NCBI GenBank assembly: GCA_026225945.1
Contig: JAMJFZ010002575.1
Coordinates: forward strand, 186,001-250,000
DNA length: 64,000 bases
Direction of reading: 5' to 3'
From: Cricetomys ansorgei
Lineage: Eukaryota > Chordata > Mammalia > Rodentia > Nesomyidae
The position numbers and the translations under genes were made by a program. Below are positions 1-10,118 of this stretch, piece by piece. Every line of letters starts with the position of its first letter. Position 1 is the stretch's first letter. The notes below the pieces were generated by a model. The model made no database searches. It worked only from the letters and a program-made list of their open reading frames with translations, and was not told the origin of the DNA.

Positions 1-335
1 AAGATTTCCAGGGTTCACTCATGGAAATATCTTGCATCTCTTTCATCTCTTCATCACTTTTTGAGGAAGAAAAATAACTTATGGTTTAGCTCTATCAGGT
101 TTTGCTTATTCAATTCATTATCAATTGGCCTGTATTCCTTATATTTTTTAGTGCGATCTTATTTTCAGAAGTCTACGTATATATATATATATATTATACT
201 ATATAATTTCTTGGACTAATTCTGTCCATAATCTTCTCTTATAATTATTTATTTTTGAAAGCATAGAAATAGTCCCTAAATTTCATTCTTGATTTTAATA
301 ATTGAGCCTTTTTGTTTTTTTTAGTTTGGTCATCT
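1..335. other. AT-rich spacer with a TA run
   Basis: No gene or clear repeat family is visible. A short (TA)n run lies at about 177-196. The stretch leads into an interspersed repeat at about 340. Confidence 0.5.
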
Positions 336-339
336 TTCT

Positions 340-700
340 GTGTATATTACTTACTTTGTGACTAAAAACAATTTGAGAATAAAGAGTTTATTTTGGCTTC
401 AATGCCAGAAGGGCCAAATCCAGCACTGCAGGGAAAGCATGGAAAAGGAAATTAAAGCACATTGGCAGGAGCAAGGGGCTAGCCGATCACATTTTCAACT
501 ACACACGGGAAGCAAAGAAATAAAACAGGAAGAAGGGACAGGCTACAGAACATCAAAGGCATACCAGTGGTGTTATTCCTTCAACAGCAGTCCCTGTCCT
601 AAAAGTTCTGAAAGCTTGTCAAAGAACACTCCCAGCTGTGGACTAAGTGTTCAATCACATGAGGCTGTGTGAAATCTGCCCCTCTCCCCACAGTCTTTGG
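340..700 (-). repeat. Medium-reiterated rodent repeat, degraded copy
   Basis: The stretch resembles a rodent repeat also present at 18835-19115 and 45315-45665. All three share, in order, an AAAGAGTTTATTTTGG-like start, an internal GGAAGCA motif and an end reading like CCAAGTGTTCAAACACATGAG. The 110-residue open frame over it is a repeat by-product. The family name is not certain. Confidence 0.5.
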
Positions 701-1554
701 CCATTGTATTATGTGAAATTCATTTAGTCCAACTTTAAAAGTCCCTTTAGTGTTTAATAGTCTCACCACTGTGCTAAAATCTAAAGTTTCTTCTTAAAAC
801 AATCTGTTATCTATGAGTCCCTTGTAAAACAAACAAAAACCCAGATTATACAATCCAAACATACAGTGCACAGAGTATACATCCCCCTCCCAATAGGGAA
901 GAATAGGAGAAGAGCAAGGACAGAAAAGACCAAAGAAGACAAAACCCAGACATCAAATACTGTTGCTCCTTTAACAATAGTTGGAGCTTCAGTTTTCAAA
1001 AGGCTTTCATGTCTCTGCCTACTGCAGATTTGCTGACTGCAGCACACATCTCTCTTTTGGACTGGTTCTACTCCTTATATGCAGCTTTCTTTGGTAGATG
1101 TCACATGTCTCTGGCATCTCCAATCTCTTGGGAATTCTGTCTAAACCCAGATTTTACTCTAATAGTGTCACACAGTGTTCTCTTAGAGCCTCCTTGAAAT
1201 AGCACTGATTCTGCCACATGTTGCCTGGCCCCACCAGCATTTTTAAACTACAGAGGAAGAATATATGACCCCTCAATTATGCATTTTTCATGCCTCCAAA
1301 ACCAGTACCATGTGCCTGACACTGCCAAGCTCATCTGCCAGCTTGAAGTAGAACATAATACCCTGAACCACAATCACAGTAGTATCTATAAGCTGAAGCA
1401 GTTTTAAAAAATCACTAGGTTTTTGCTGTCTAAGAGTAAGAAAGTCTGAGGGTCACTTCACAAATGGAAAGCTTAGCTGGGTGAATTCTTGTCCTTGGGA
1501 CACGTTTTCTGTTGTTCCGGTGCTGAGGAGACTTCTCTTCAATGGTATAACAAT
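701..1554. other. Spacer, nothing recognised
   Basis: Short open frames on both strands overlap each other, lack splice context and show no family motif. I see no gene or confident repeat here. Confidence 0.4.
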
Positions 1555-1945
1555 TCTCTTGCTTAAGGTTTTTACTTCTGTGATGAAACAGCATGACAAA
1601 AAGTAACTTGGCGAGGAAAGGCTTTATATGAAATAAGTTTACAGTTTGTAGCCTATTATTAGTGGAAGCTAGGGCCAGAAACCAATCTGGAATCTGGAGG
1701 TAAGAACTGAGGCCATGGAGGCTTGCTGCTTAATGGTGTGCTCCTCATGGCTTGCTCAGCTTGCATTTTTATAGTACTTGGGACCACCAGCCTAGGGATG
1801 GCACCACCCACAATGAGCTGGAATCCCCACATCAACTCCCCACAGCCAATCTGGTGTGGACATTTTCTCAATTAAGTTTCCCTCTTTCTACATGACTCTA
1901 GTTTATATCAAGATGACATAAAAATTAGCCAGCATAACTGATCTC
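1555..1945 (-). repeat. LTR-like rodent repeat (family R1), reverse copy
   Basis: This is a reverse-orientation copy of the roughly 415-bp repeat best bounded at 58136-58550. Recognisable segments are the GTGATGAAACAGCATGAC-like start, GCTCCTCATGGCTTGCTCAG, GGGATGGCACCACCCACA and the end near TTAGCCAGCATAACTG. Confidence 0.7.
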
Positions 1946-2129
1946 TCATTGACTTGACACACAAAACACATTACTGTCAAACTATAACCTGTCCTTTCTC
2001 ATTCATTCCCGTGACCAAATTAATATTAATATCACAACATAAAGTCAGGGTACAATATCTAGCATCCCTACAGGCATAGGTGACAGAATAGAGGCAAACA
2101 GAGCAATGATGGTTTAGAATCTGGCTCTA

Positions 2130-2245
2130 AGTCCCTCCCCAGACTATCTGTTCAGTACATGACTAGGAATCCCATTGGCTGTTCAGGTTATATGCAAAGT
2201 GGGTCTTGCTGAAGTTGGGCTCTGAATGCTCTTTCCTCTCTGTCT
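2130..2245 (+). promoter_or_regulatory. Relic PATE-unit promoter (unit A)
   Basis: The stretch aligns by eye with the promoter of the intact gene (37490-37600). Shared parts are a CTATCTG-TCAGT block, the inverted CCAAT core CCCATTGGCT (ATTGG at 2174-2178), a decayed TATA region (GGTTATATGCAAAG) and the pyrimidine-rich leader ending near CTCTTTCC. In the intact gene the start codon is about 75 bp after the TATA box. Here exon 1 lies about 750 bp further on, so the leader has been separated by inserted DNA. Confidence 0.6.
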
Positions 2246-2249
2246 CTGG

Positions 2250-2939
2250 TGTAGAAGAAGCTAAAAGTAATAGACTTGATGTTAATATATTTGCTTAGGA
2301 GACATTGAGTCACACAAAGCAGAATATAGGTAAGGGATCACTGTCCCCAAAATACCCCAAAGATAAGTAGTAAGCTAAGAAGGCCTGCTAGAGATAAATG
2401 AAATTTAGGATGCTAAAATGTGAATGCTTATTTACCTGAATTGACCAACCATTATGCTCTATTTCCATAAAAAAAAAATACATGTAAAGGTCAGTTCAAA
2501 AGAAGTGACTTAGGTTCACAACCATCATTAAGTTCTGGTCTGTCATTAAGACCTCTGGGTTCTTAACAGGAACTACATAATTCTTTCACTTGGGCAAGAA
2601 ACTATTCATAAAAGAACAACCAGAAATGATTCTGGTAATTTCTTTGTTGTGTAAATCTTCCATCTACCCAAGTGGCCAGATTTGCTGTCTCCTGTCTCTA
2701 TTTAAAGTGTTCAAAGCATAACCTGGAGCCTGGACCTAAAAGATATTTAAGGCTAAAAGTCTATGTAAAATGCATAAGCAAGGTGTATATAAGCTATTAA
2801 AGTCTTCTTTTCAAAGTTGAGTCTTTGGGCATTAACCAGCAAAATATTTCAGTAAAGAATTTTCCATCATGTCTGAGTATGTGCAATGATTTCTCACTGA
2901 GAATACATATCATTTGTATAACAATAGGAACCCACTACA
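2250..2939. other. Spacer between promoter relic and exon 1 relic
   Basis: The intact paralogue has no equivalent of this roughly 690-bp segment. It has no recognisable repeat signature apart from a short A-run near 2467. It may be an old insertion between promoter and exon 1. Confidence 0.35.
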
Positions 2940-4399
2940 ATGGGAAGGCATCTCCTTCTGCTCCTGCTGGCCACCTCTTTGCTAGTGGGCTTCTGGAAAG
3001 GGGAGAGATTCTGGTGGTAGTTTGTGGAGTTGGTGCTGTGAACAGACATTCTGATTGTCACAGATTGCTGTGTTTGAGGCCATGAAGAGCAGCAATGAGG
3101 GCCTTAATACATTCAGAGGTGTTCCCAAAACCCTTCATCCTCATGTCTCCCCATCTACTTTCTCCCTTGCTTGTACTGTGTCTACTACAGCTTTCTTCCT
3201 TCCTCTTCACTCTCCTAAGCCTGGTATCCTTCCTCCAATTTTCTGTCTTCTCCTTAGTCCTCTGTTCTCCACCATTTTCCTCGAACTTCTGTTCCAAGCC
3301 CAATCTCCAACATTTTTAGTTATTCCAGCTTATTTTTGCATGGTCTTAAATTTGGGTTGGATTTCAGGCAATGAAGGTTCTTCACAGGATGAAATCAGTG
3401 AAAAAACATGAAGAGTTTTCCTGTCCTGTGTTAGGTCAGACACCCTGCATGACATCCTTCATCTTCTTCCTCACTGCCTTGTCCGTTCTCAATGTCTGGA
3501 CTGACACCTTCTTGCTTGCCTCAAATCATCTCTTTCAGGAGGTCAAGGTCATGGCCCTCCCTAGAGAGGTCAGATCAGCATTCATATAGCTCCTTCATTG
3601 GCCATTGTTTTTGTTCACGGATCAGAACCATTGGCTCAACTCCGGTCCAATGCTTAAAACTTGGATCTGAATGAGTCTTTTACACTTGCCCGCGCATTTT
3701 CACCTCTAACATGTACTCACTGCCAATTTCAATTCTTAGGGGAATTGTGAGAAAAGGACAAAATTCCCAGGAGGTTAAAGTGGACAAGAATGTGAGTTGT
3801 GGGTCAGCTCTGCAGGCCTGGCACATCTCAGGGTGATCCCTCTAATCTGTCAACCCTTTTCAGATTCCTGGATGCAAAGCAGACAATGTGGGAGGATATG
3901 TTTCCTTGTAACAGTAGGAAAAGACTCCTCTGCATCTGTACTGGTTGCCACTGGCTCTTTGTCAGATCACATAAATGCATGAAGAGAAACAGAGTACCCT
4001 TTGAGGAGTCTCTGGGTGATCTTTGGGGACTTTTTGGATGAACAAACTTAGGAATGAGAGGATGTTGACTCTAAAATTCCACTTAGTCCTTTTAGGAATT
4101 CAGGTCATGCCTGTTGGAGAGACAAGGAGTTTGAGGAAGGATGGAGCAGAGGGCTCACCTTAGTTATCTCAGTGTGGCTGGTGGGTGCTCCACCTGGGAG
4201 CCTTGACCTTTATCATTTACTGAGTCACTGAGATTCTTTCCATGGGTACTTGTCTGCCTCTTACCCTATCTCTAGATGACAGACTACAGTTTGTGTTATA
4301 GAATTGTACCGATGGATTATTCAGTGTGACTGCCACTAAATGAAATGAGACAAAGCGATATATAATAACCAAGACAAATCTCTCTGTAATCAGCTTTAG
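2940..4399 (+). pseudogene. PATE-like three-exon pseudogene (unit A)
   Basis: All three exons of a PATE-like secreted three-finger protein can be traced, each damaged. Exon 1 (2940-3000) encodes a leader starting MGRHLLLLLLATSLLVGFWK over the same 61 nt as the intact gene, but the donor GT has become GG (AAAG|GGGAGAG). Exon 2 starts near 3704; its acceptor AG has become AC, and after the first CxxC a shift brings an in-frame TGA where the intact gene reads GAATTTGTGAG. Exon 3 (4276-4399) keeps the acceptor CTCTAG but has TAG at 4299-4301 where the intact gene has CAG (Gln) just before its sixth cysteine, and ends in the conserved CTCTGTAAT...TTTAG. Exon spacing resembles the intact gene at 37638. 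No protein can be made from it. Confidence 0.88.
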
Positions 4400-5680
4400 A
4401 GGCTTAGCCATTTTGTCCTGTTTTATTTAGGAATGCCCTCAGCCCGTCCCTGTACTCCTGTAGCCTCCAAACATTTAGCCATCCATTTGTAAGCCCTGAC
4501 ACCTCTCTTTTGTCACCCTCAGCACGTGTTAATGTTTCAATGGCTGAACTGGGGATAGAGCAATGTTCTATGCTTTTTCCATCCTCAGTGCTCTCCATTT
4601 TCTCATGCTCTGGCTTCCTTCCTTTTCTCCCTCTATCTCTCCAGCATTGACGAGCAGATACCATGGTTTCCCACCTCCTCCTCTCTTACCTATTTTCAAC
4701 AAATGTATCCCCACTGATGAACACTGAAGTTAGGTGTAGGTTCTCCAACAGTAAATATGACAGACTTGATACCTACCTTTCAGTTTAGTGATGCATTTTT
4801 CTGCCAGGCTGAACAGCAAAAAATACCTTCAGCGTCTTCTTCCTTAGTTATCAAATTCAGGGCACATACTAGATAGTTTCTCACTTTTGTGATTTTAGAA
4901 AAGCAAAGAAATTCAGGGGAGGAAGAATGTATTTTAGCTAATGAATCAAGAGATTTGTTTCATCATGATGGCAAGAACTTAGCAGAATCAAACTGCTCAA
5001 CTCATCTTCTCATGCAGGAAACATAGCTAAATATAACAGGAAGGAACCAACACAAGATATCCCTCCCCAATCACCCATTATCCCCAACTAGGCTCTACTT
5101 TCCACAGTTCTATGACCTATTAATAATCTATTGAAAGTGTGAATTCATAAATGTCTTAGGCCACTGATCAGGTTAGAGACCTCAAATCCTAATCATCTCT
5201 GGAAATGTCCTCACAGGCACACATACAGATGAGCTTGTAGAATCTCTTAGACATCCTCAGTATCGTCAAGTTTCTAGAATCAGACAACACAGGTTGAAAG
5301 TGCTCCTTCTGTACCACAGGGTCCATTTCCATTGTGTGTTCATTTGCACATGGGCTTTGGTTGTCCTTATGGAAAGTTATCCTGTGTAGTTTTAGTCCTA
5401 ATAAGTTCCGTAGCTTCTGAAATTAGGGTTGCCTGAAATTTTTACTTTTATATTTTGTCCAATGAATTACCTGTCCAACCTAGACAAAGTAGATAATAAT
5501 GTCCTCAAGAAACCCTGCTAGTGATCATATCCAATGGTGCAGAGTCACAGCCTGTTGACTGTTTCAAGTGAATGTGAAAACTTTTAGAATCATAAATAGG
5601 TTATAATATATGTACAGATTAAACATAAATATGTATATACCTATAAATGTTAAAACTCATGCTAACTTTTTTTATATAGT
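4400..5680. other. Downstream flank of unit A
   Basis: Right after the dead stop codon the sequence continues like the 3' part of the intact gene (AGGCTTAGCC-TTTTGTCCTG versus AGGCTGGACC-TTTTCCTGG). It then runs as degenerate spacer about as long as 39043-40228. No gene is visible. Confidence 0.5.
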
Positions 5681-5684
5681 GTCA

Positions 5685-5760
5685 TTCATTAAACCATTGT
5701 CCTAGAGCATGCCAGAAGTATTCCTTCCTGACCATATCTTATATTTCCTGCTTAGTCTAA
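5685..5760 (-). repeat. ID/B4-like SINE fragment shared with other units
   Basis: The CATTAAACCATTGTCCTAGA-GCATGCCAG segment resembles the reverse of an ID/B4 SINE. Copies in the same context lie at 23149 and 40228, each preceded by a T-rich tract ending in AG. This points to one insertion older than the block duplications. Confidence 0.5.
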
Positions 5761-5814
5761 CTGTGTACTAACAGTTGAGTTATCTAGCCTCAGCTTTTAA
5801 ATTACTTACTCATT

Positions 5815-6020
5815 TTTATTTTACCTATATGAATGTTTTGCCTGCATGCTGTCTATACATCACATGAGTGCAGTGCCTGCAGAGGTCAGAAGGATGGCCA
5901 GACCCATTGGAGCTGGAGTTGCTGTAAATTATGAGGTGCCATGTGGTTGCTGGGAGTCGGACTTGGTCCTATGCAAAAGCAATAAGCTTCTTAGGTGCTG
6001 AGCCATCTATCCAGCCCCTG
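5815..6020 (-). repeat. B3/B2-type SINE, reverse
   Basis: It ends with the reverse of a tRNA-derived SINE head (GCTGAGCCATCTATCCAGCCCC) and contains GCCATGTGGTTGCTGGGAGTC, typical of B3/B2-type elements. A related SINE occupies the matching place downstream of the intact gene at 40440-40620. Confidence 0.75.
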
Positions 6021-6044
6021 TCTTCTGTTTTCAAAATCAGATAA

Positions 6045-6310
6045 GTTGGGAGACACAGAGATGGGTTAGTGGATAAAAGTGCTTGCTGGCAGAACTTATG
6101 TTCTCACTCAATCACTGGCACCATATAGTAGAAGGAGAATATTGGTTTCTATAGTTTTTTCCTCTGACTTCCACATACCCATGGTGATTCACACACAGAC
6201 ACAGACACAGACACAGACACAGACACAGACACAGACACAGACAGATTCCCCCCTCCCTTCTCTCTCTCTCTCCCCCCTCCCTTCTCTCTCTCTCCCTGAA
6301 TGTAAAACAA
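6045..6310 (+). repeat. tRNA-type SINE with (CAGACA)n and CT-rich tails
   Basis: The head resembles a B-type SINE (GAGATGGGTTAGTGGATAAAAG). It is followed by a (CACAGA)n array at about 6190-6244 and CT-rich runs to about 6296. The counterpart near the intact gene (40625-40860) has the same SINE followed by CA repeats. The 81-residue frame with a TQTQ run is only the repeat. Confidence 0.65.
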
Positions 6311-7010
6311 ATGAAATCAGATAATTACAGTATCATTTGCATGCTGTAAAGCTTAGTCTCTTTTAGGTGTTCCATGTTCTGTAAGTTAGCGGGCATTTAC
6401 TATCTCCCAACCACCACTCTTAAGATTCATATTTGCATCATTTCCAGAAATCCCATTTTTTCTTTGCTATCATGTAATTATACCCTCATGTCAGCCCCTG
6501 ATGAAAACTACCTTTTCCATTTTGGTGTGTTCTTGGATTTATACAATAAATGCCTTCTCCTTATTTCTTTTTCATTTTCTCTTCGTTTTCTTCTTTTCTG
6601 ATGCTAGGAAATAAACACATGACCCAGTGCTTGCTAGGCAAGTGCTCTACCCCAGAGTTGAATTTCAAAGCCATCTGAAAGGGCTTTGTTTGCTTGTTTA
6701 TATGTGATACTGGAGTCATTTGTAGGGACTGTTAATGACAGACAAGCCCTCTGTCACAGAGCTAAGTTTCCACAGAATTGATGATAGTTTTTACCTACAT
6801 TATTTTACTTAGGTTTATATGTGTTTATATATTGTATTATATCATATTATATTATATATTATTTATTTATAATGATTATATAACTATATAATGTATATTA
6901 TATTAGGTTTATATATTGTGTGGATGAGGATTCATTTTTACAGCTTGATAGTACTATGTGGTTTGAACGCAATTTAAGCATTTGCTATTTGATGGATATT
7001 TGGATAGTAT
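6311..7010. other. Unit A spacer, paralogous to 23.3-24.0 kb and 26.26-26.56 kb
   Basis: Blocks such as the CTTTGCTATCATGTAATTATACCCTC region recur near 23470-23530 and 26395-26430 in diverged form. An ID-like SINE (reverse) lies at about 6600-6660, and an AT-rich patch at 6812-6905. No gene is seen. Confidence 0.55.
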
Positions 7011-7011
7011 C

Positions 7012-7400
7012 TTGTTTAGGGTTTTTATTGTGATAAAGCACCATGACCAAAAGCATCTGGTACTTCTAGGTAACAGTCCATCACTGAGGAAGTCTGATCA
7101 GGAACTCAAGCAGGACAGAAATCTGGAGGCAGGACCTGAAGCAGAAGCCACGGAGAAATACTTCTTAGTGGTGCTTGGTCCCCATGGCTTGCTTTGTTTG
7201 TTTTCTTATACCATTGGGACCACTACCTTCAGGTCTAGCAGTGACCATGGTGGACTGGACCCTCTAAAATCAACATTTAATGAAGAAAATATCCACAAGC
7301 CAATCTGGTGAGAATGTTTTCAAAGTGAGATTCCCTCTTCTCAAGCCAGAGTCTCAAAATGACTCTAGCTTGTATGCAATTGACAATACACTAACCAGGG
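7012..7400 (-). repeat. LTR-like rodent repeat (family R1), reverse copy
   Basis: It starts TTTTTATTGTGATAAAGCACC and contains AACAGTCCATCACTGAGGAAG and GACTCTAGCTTGTATGCAA. Same family as 58136-58550. The 109-residue frame here is the repeat. Confidence 0.7.
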
Positions 7401-7540
7401 CAAGTGATTTTAAATATTCTATAATGTGCAAACATTTCTATGAAGACTTCTGTGTACAAGGGCGTTTCTGAACTTAATAATGGTGTAATTTGTCTTTTGA
7501 CTTCCTTTAAACAAATGTGATTCACATTCAGTGGAAGCCT
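7401..7540. other. Unit A spacer
   Basis: Diverged match to about 23970-24100, including the CATTCAGTGGAA versus CATTGAGTAGAA segment just before the next repeat. Confidence 0.45.
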
Positions 7541-7544
7541 GTGT

Positions 7545-7970
7545 TAGTTAACTTTTCTCATTGCCACGATCAGATACTTGACAAACACAACTTCAGGAAG
7601 TAAGGGTTTATTTGGGATTGCAGTTTTAGGGAAGCAATCCATATGGTGGGGAGGCATGGTGACACAAGTGAGAAGAAGCTGGTCATACTGCACCCACAAT
7701 CAGGAAGCGGAGAGAGGTGAATATGAGTGCTCGGACAGCATCCTTTACTCCTTTTCTATTTAGACCAAGACTTCAGTCCTTGGGATGGTTCCACCATCAT
7801 TCTGAATGCATCTCCTCGGCTAAGTCCCCCTGGGTGCATCCTTTGACAATAAGTATCATGAGGCTTTTTCAGGATACTGAGCAGGTATGGTGGCCCCTGC
7901 TCCCAGTCAGCTGTACTATCTATTTCATGGTTACTAAACATTAAATGGCCTGTGGGCTCCATAATTTCCC
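7545..7970 (-). repeat. R1-related repeat shared between units A and B
   Basis: A repeat with an AAGTAAGGGTTTATTTGGGA core sits at the same relative place as 24100-24490 (GGAAGGGTTTATTTTTGC). Both are preceded by the same unit-specific sequence, so the insertion predates duplication. Confidence 0.55.
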
Positions 7971-8780
7971 CAACTGTTGGTGGATGTAGTTTAGGCACAC
8001 TCAAGCTAGGCTCAGCTACAGTGTTAGTAGGCTGTATGAATTAACTGTAATTTGTTGGCACACTCTCCATACTCCTTCCAAAGGTAAGGAGTATCTACAG
8101 TCTTCCTGGGCCACATGTTTCCAGACCTCTTGGAAGGTTATTGAAGCATATCTAATTCATAGGAAACTTCCACACTCTTTACCAGAGGATGAAATAAGGC
8201 AATGGCTTTTGAATAATATCAGAATTACTTGCTAAACTCAGTCATTAACAGTATCAATATTCTTTAAACCTCAGAAGTTTTCACTTTCAAGTTATGCAAT
8301 TATCTTTGATATGCTTGCATGAATTTCTGTATATAGTTTAATGAGTGAGTCAAAGAACTTTTTATTTATTTAATTTTTGCCTATGAATGTCTAGTTTTTT
8401 CCTACTGAAACTTGTTTGAAACACTACACTTAATTTGGAATTATCTTTGTGCCCTTGGAATTACCTACTGGCCACACTCAAGCAGATATATTTTATAGGT
8501 ATCCCCTTCTATACCATTCACCACGTGAACTAGTGACTGTAGATATTTAGGAAACTTGAACTCAATCAATGTGTGTCATCAAACTTTATTCTTTCTTAAA
8601 GTTACTTGGACATTTTAGTTTCTTTGTGTTGTTAGAGATTTTCAAATCAGCTCATTGGTATCTAAGAAAAATGGTTGATAAGTCTTTCATTTGGGCTAAT
8701 ATGTATTTCCTTTAGACCTATGATTTTTGTGTCTTATATATTTTTATATGTAGTGCATTTATTTTAATTCACATTTTTGT
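7971..8780. other. Unit A right flank
   Basis: About 8050-8130 (ACACTCTCCATACTCC...AAGGAGTATCT) matches about 24725-24755 (ACACACTCCATCAAAG...AAGGAGTATCT). The remainder to 8780 shows no gene or clear repeat. Confidence 0.45.
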
Positions 8781-8920
8781 TAATTTGTGGTGACCTAAGT
8801 TGGGAAGAGGGACTTCAAGGGAAATGGAAAGGAGGAGTTGGGGGTGGATAAGATCAAAATACACTGTATACGTGGAAATTATCAAAGAATAAGTTAAAGA
8901 GGTTAAAAAATGAAATAAAA
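8781..8920 (+). repeat. L1 3' end fragment
   Basis: GGAGTTGGGGGTGGATAAGATC followed by an ACTGTATAC...AATTATCAAAGAATAA tail and A-rich end resembles the terminal 3' UTR of rodent L1. A sister fragment lies at 15150-15270. Confidence 0.5.
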
Positions 8921-9339
8921 TTATGGCCTTGCTATCCATTTGCCATTTTCCGAGTAGAATAATATAGTAACATTTAGTGCCTTATTTTTCATTAACTGCA
9001 AACTTTCTATAATTCTGTTTTCTGTTTATTTGTTTGGCTGCTTGTTGGGGTTTTTTTGTTTTTGTATTTGTTTTATTTTTATTATTTTATTTTATTTTCG
9101 CTTATTGAGTCAATTGATTATACCTGTTATCTATGCTAATTTTAGCTGTACTGAGGTCTCAGAGTACGCATCCTTAATTTATCACAGTTTGCCTGACAAG
9201 ACTATATTCTTACTGCACATGGGATCACGAATTCCCATGTGGAAGGTGGTAAAAATAATTGTAAAGATCTGGAAGTACCAGGATAACTGGGTAAGGTAGG
9301 AGAGAGCAGTCCACTTAGGGTATGTGATCCTCCCCCCAA
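8921..9339. other. Spacer paralogous to 15270-15530
   Basis: Matching blocks include the AATAATATAG...ATTTAGTGC segment and TACCTGTTATCTATGCTA (versus TACCTGTTTTCTAAGCTA). It leads directly into the promoter relic of the 9.4-kb unit. Confidence 0.5.
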
Positions 9340-9474
9340 CCAGGCTGTATGCTAAGTCCATGACCTGGAATACCACTGATCACCCCTCCCAGCCCAGAGT
9401 TACATATAAATGAATCTTGTTAAGACTAGGTCCTGAGTGCTCTGTCCTGCTCTCTGTTCCTATATCTTACTGCA
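9340..9474 (+). promoter_or_regulatory. Relic promoter of the 9.4-kb PATE unit
   Basis: Collinear with 37490-37637. It holds a GGCTGTATGCTAAGTCCA block, TATAAA at 9405-9410 (70 bp before the ATG; 83 bp in the intact gene) and TGAGTGCTCTGTCCTGCTC in the leader. The inverted CCAAT box of the intact gene is mutated (CCACTGATC). Confidence 0.65.
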
Positions 9475-9680
9475 ATGGGAAAGTACCTCCTGCTGCCTTT
9501 GCTGGGTCTCTCCTTGCTGCTGGGCTTTCTGCAAGAGGGGGACCTGGCAGATGATAGGGGCTGATACCTGTGGTCAGACATTCTGATTGACGCTGATTCT
9601 TGTGCTTCAGGGAGATAAGGGGTGGTAGAAAAGAGTTGACTTCTATTAGAGTTGAACCTTACTTCTCTAGTCCCAGCTTC
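9475..9680 (+). pseudogene. PATE-like exon 1 relic cut off by L1
   Basis: The 61-nt exon 1 (9475-9535) is open and encodes a leader starting MGKYLLLPLLGLSLLLGFLQ, close to the intact gene. The splice donor is destroyed: the family has CAAG|GTGAGATCC and this copy has CAAG|AGGGGGACC. Intron 1-like sequence (TGGTCAGACATTCTGATTG, also seen after the 2940 relic) continues to about 9680, where antisense L1 begins. No exon 2 or 3 of this unit is found beyond the L1. Confidence 0.82.
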
Positions 9681-9959
9681 CTGAGGAAACTCCACATGGA
9701 TATCCATAGTGGCTGTGTACATTTGCACTAATATCAGCAGCTGATGAGTGTTCCCTTTACCTCACATTCCTGTCAGCATAAGATGTCATTTGTTTCATTG
9801 ATTTTGGAAAAAATCTTTTCCTATTCTGTAGTATGCAACTTTATTCAAATGACAGTGTCCTTTGCTGTACAGAAGCTTTTCAGTTTCATGAGAACCCACT
9901 TATTAATTGTTGTTGTTAGAGCCTGGACTAACAGTGTCTGTTCAGAGAGCTTTTACCTG

Positions 9960-10118
9960 GCTAGGTGGTAGTGGCACATGCCTTTAATCCGAGCACTTGG
10001 GAGGCAGAGGTAGGCAGATCTCTATGAGTTTGAGGCCAGCCTGGTCTATAGAGTGATTTTCAGAACAGCCAGAGTTACAACAGAGAAACCCTGTCTCAGA
10101 AAACAAAAACAAAAAACG
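9960..10118 (+). repeat. B1 SINE inside L1
   Basis: The sequence CACATGCCTTTAATCCGAGC, then GGCAGAGGTAGGCAGATCTC and GAAACCCTGTCTCA with an A-rich tail, is a canonical B1. L1 sequence resumes immediately after it (CCAATGTGTTCAAGC). Confidence 0.95.

Noticed and set aside
6079..6324. Protein-like TQTQ run
   Set aside because: Translation of a CACAGA satellite tail of a SINE.
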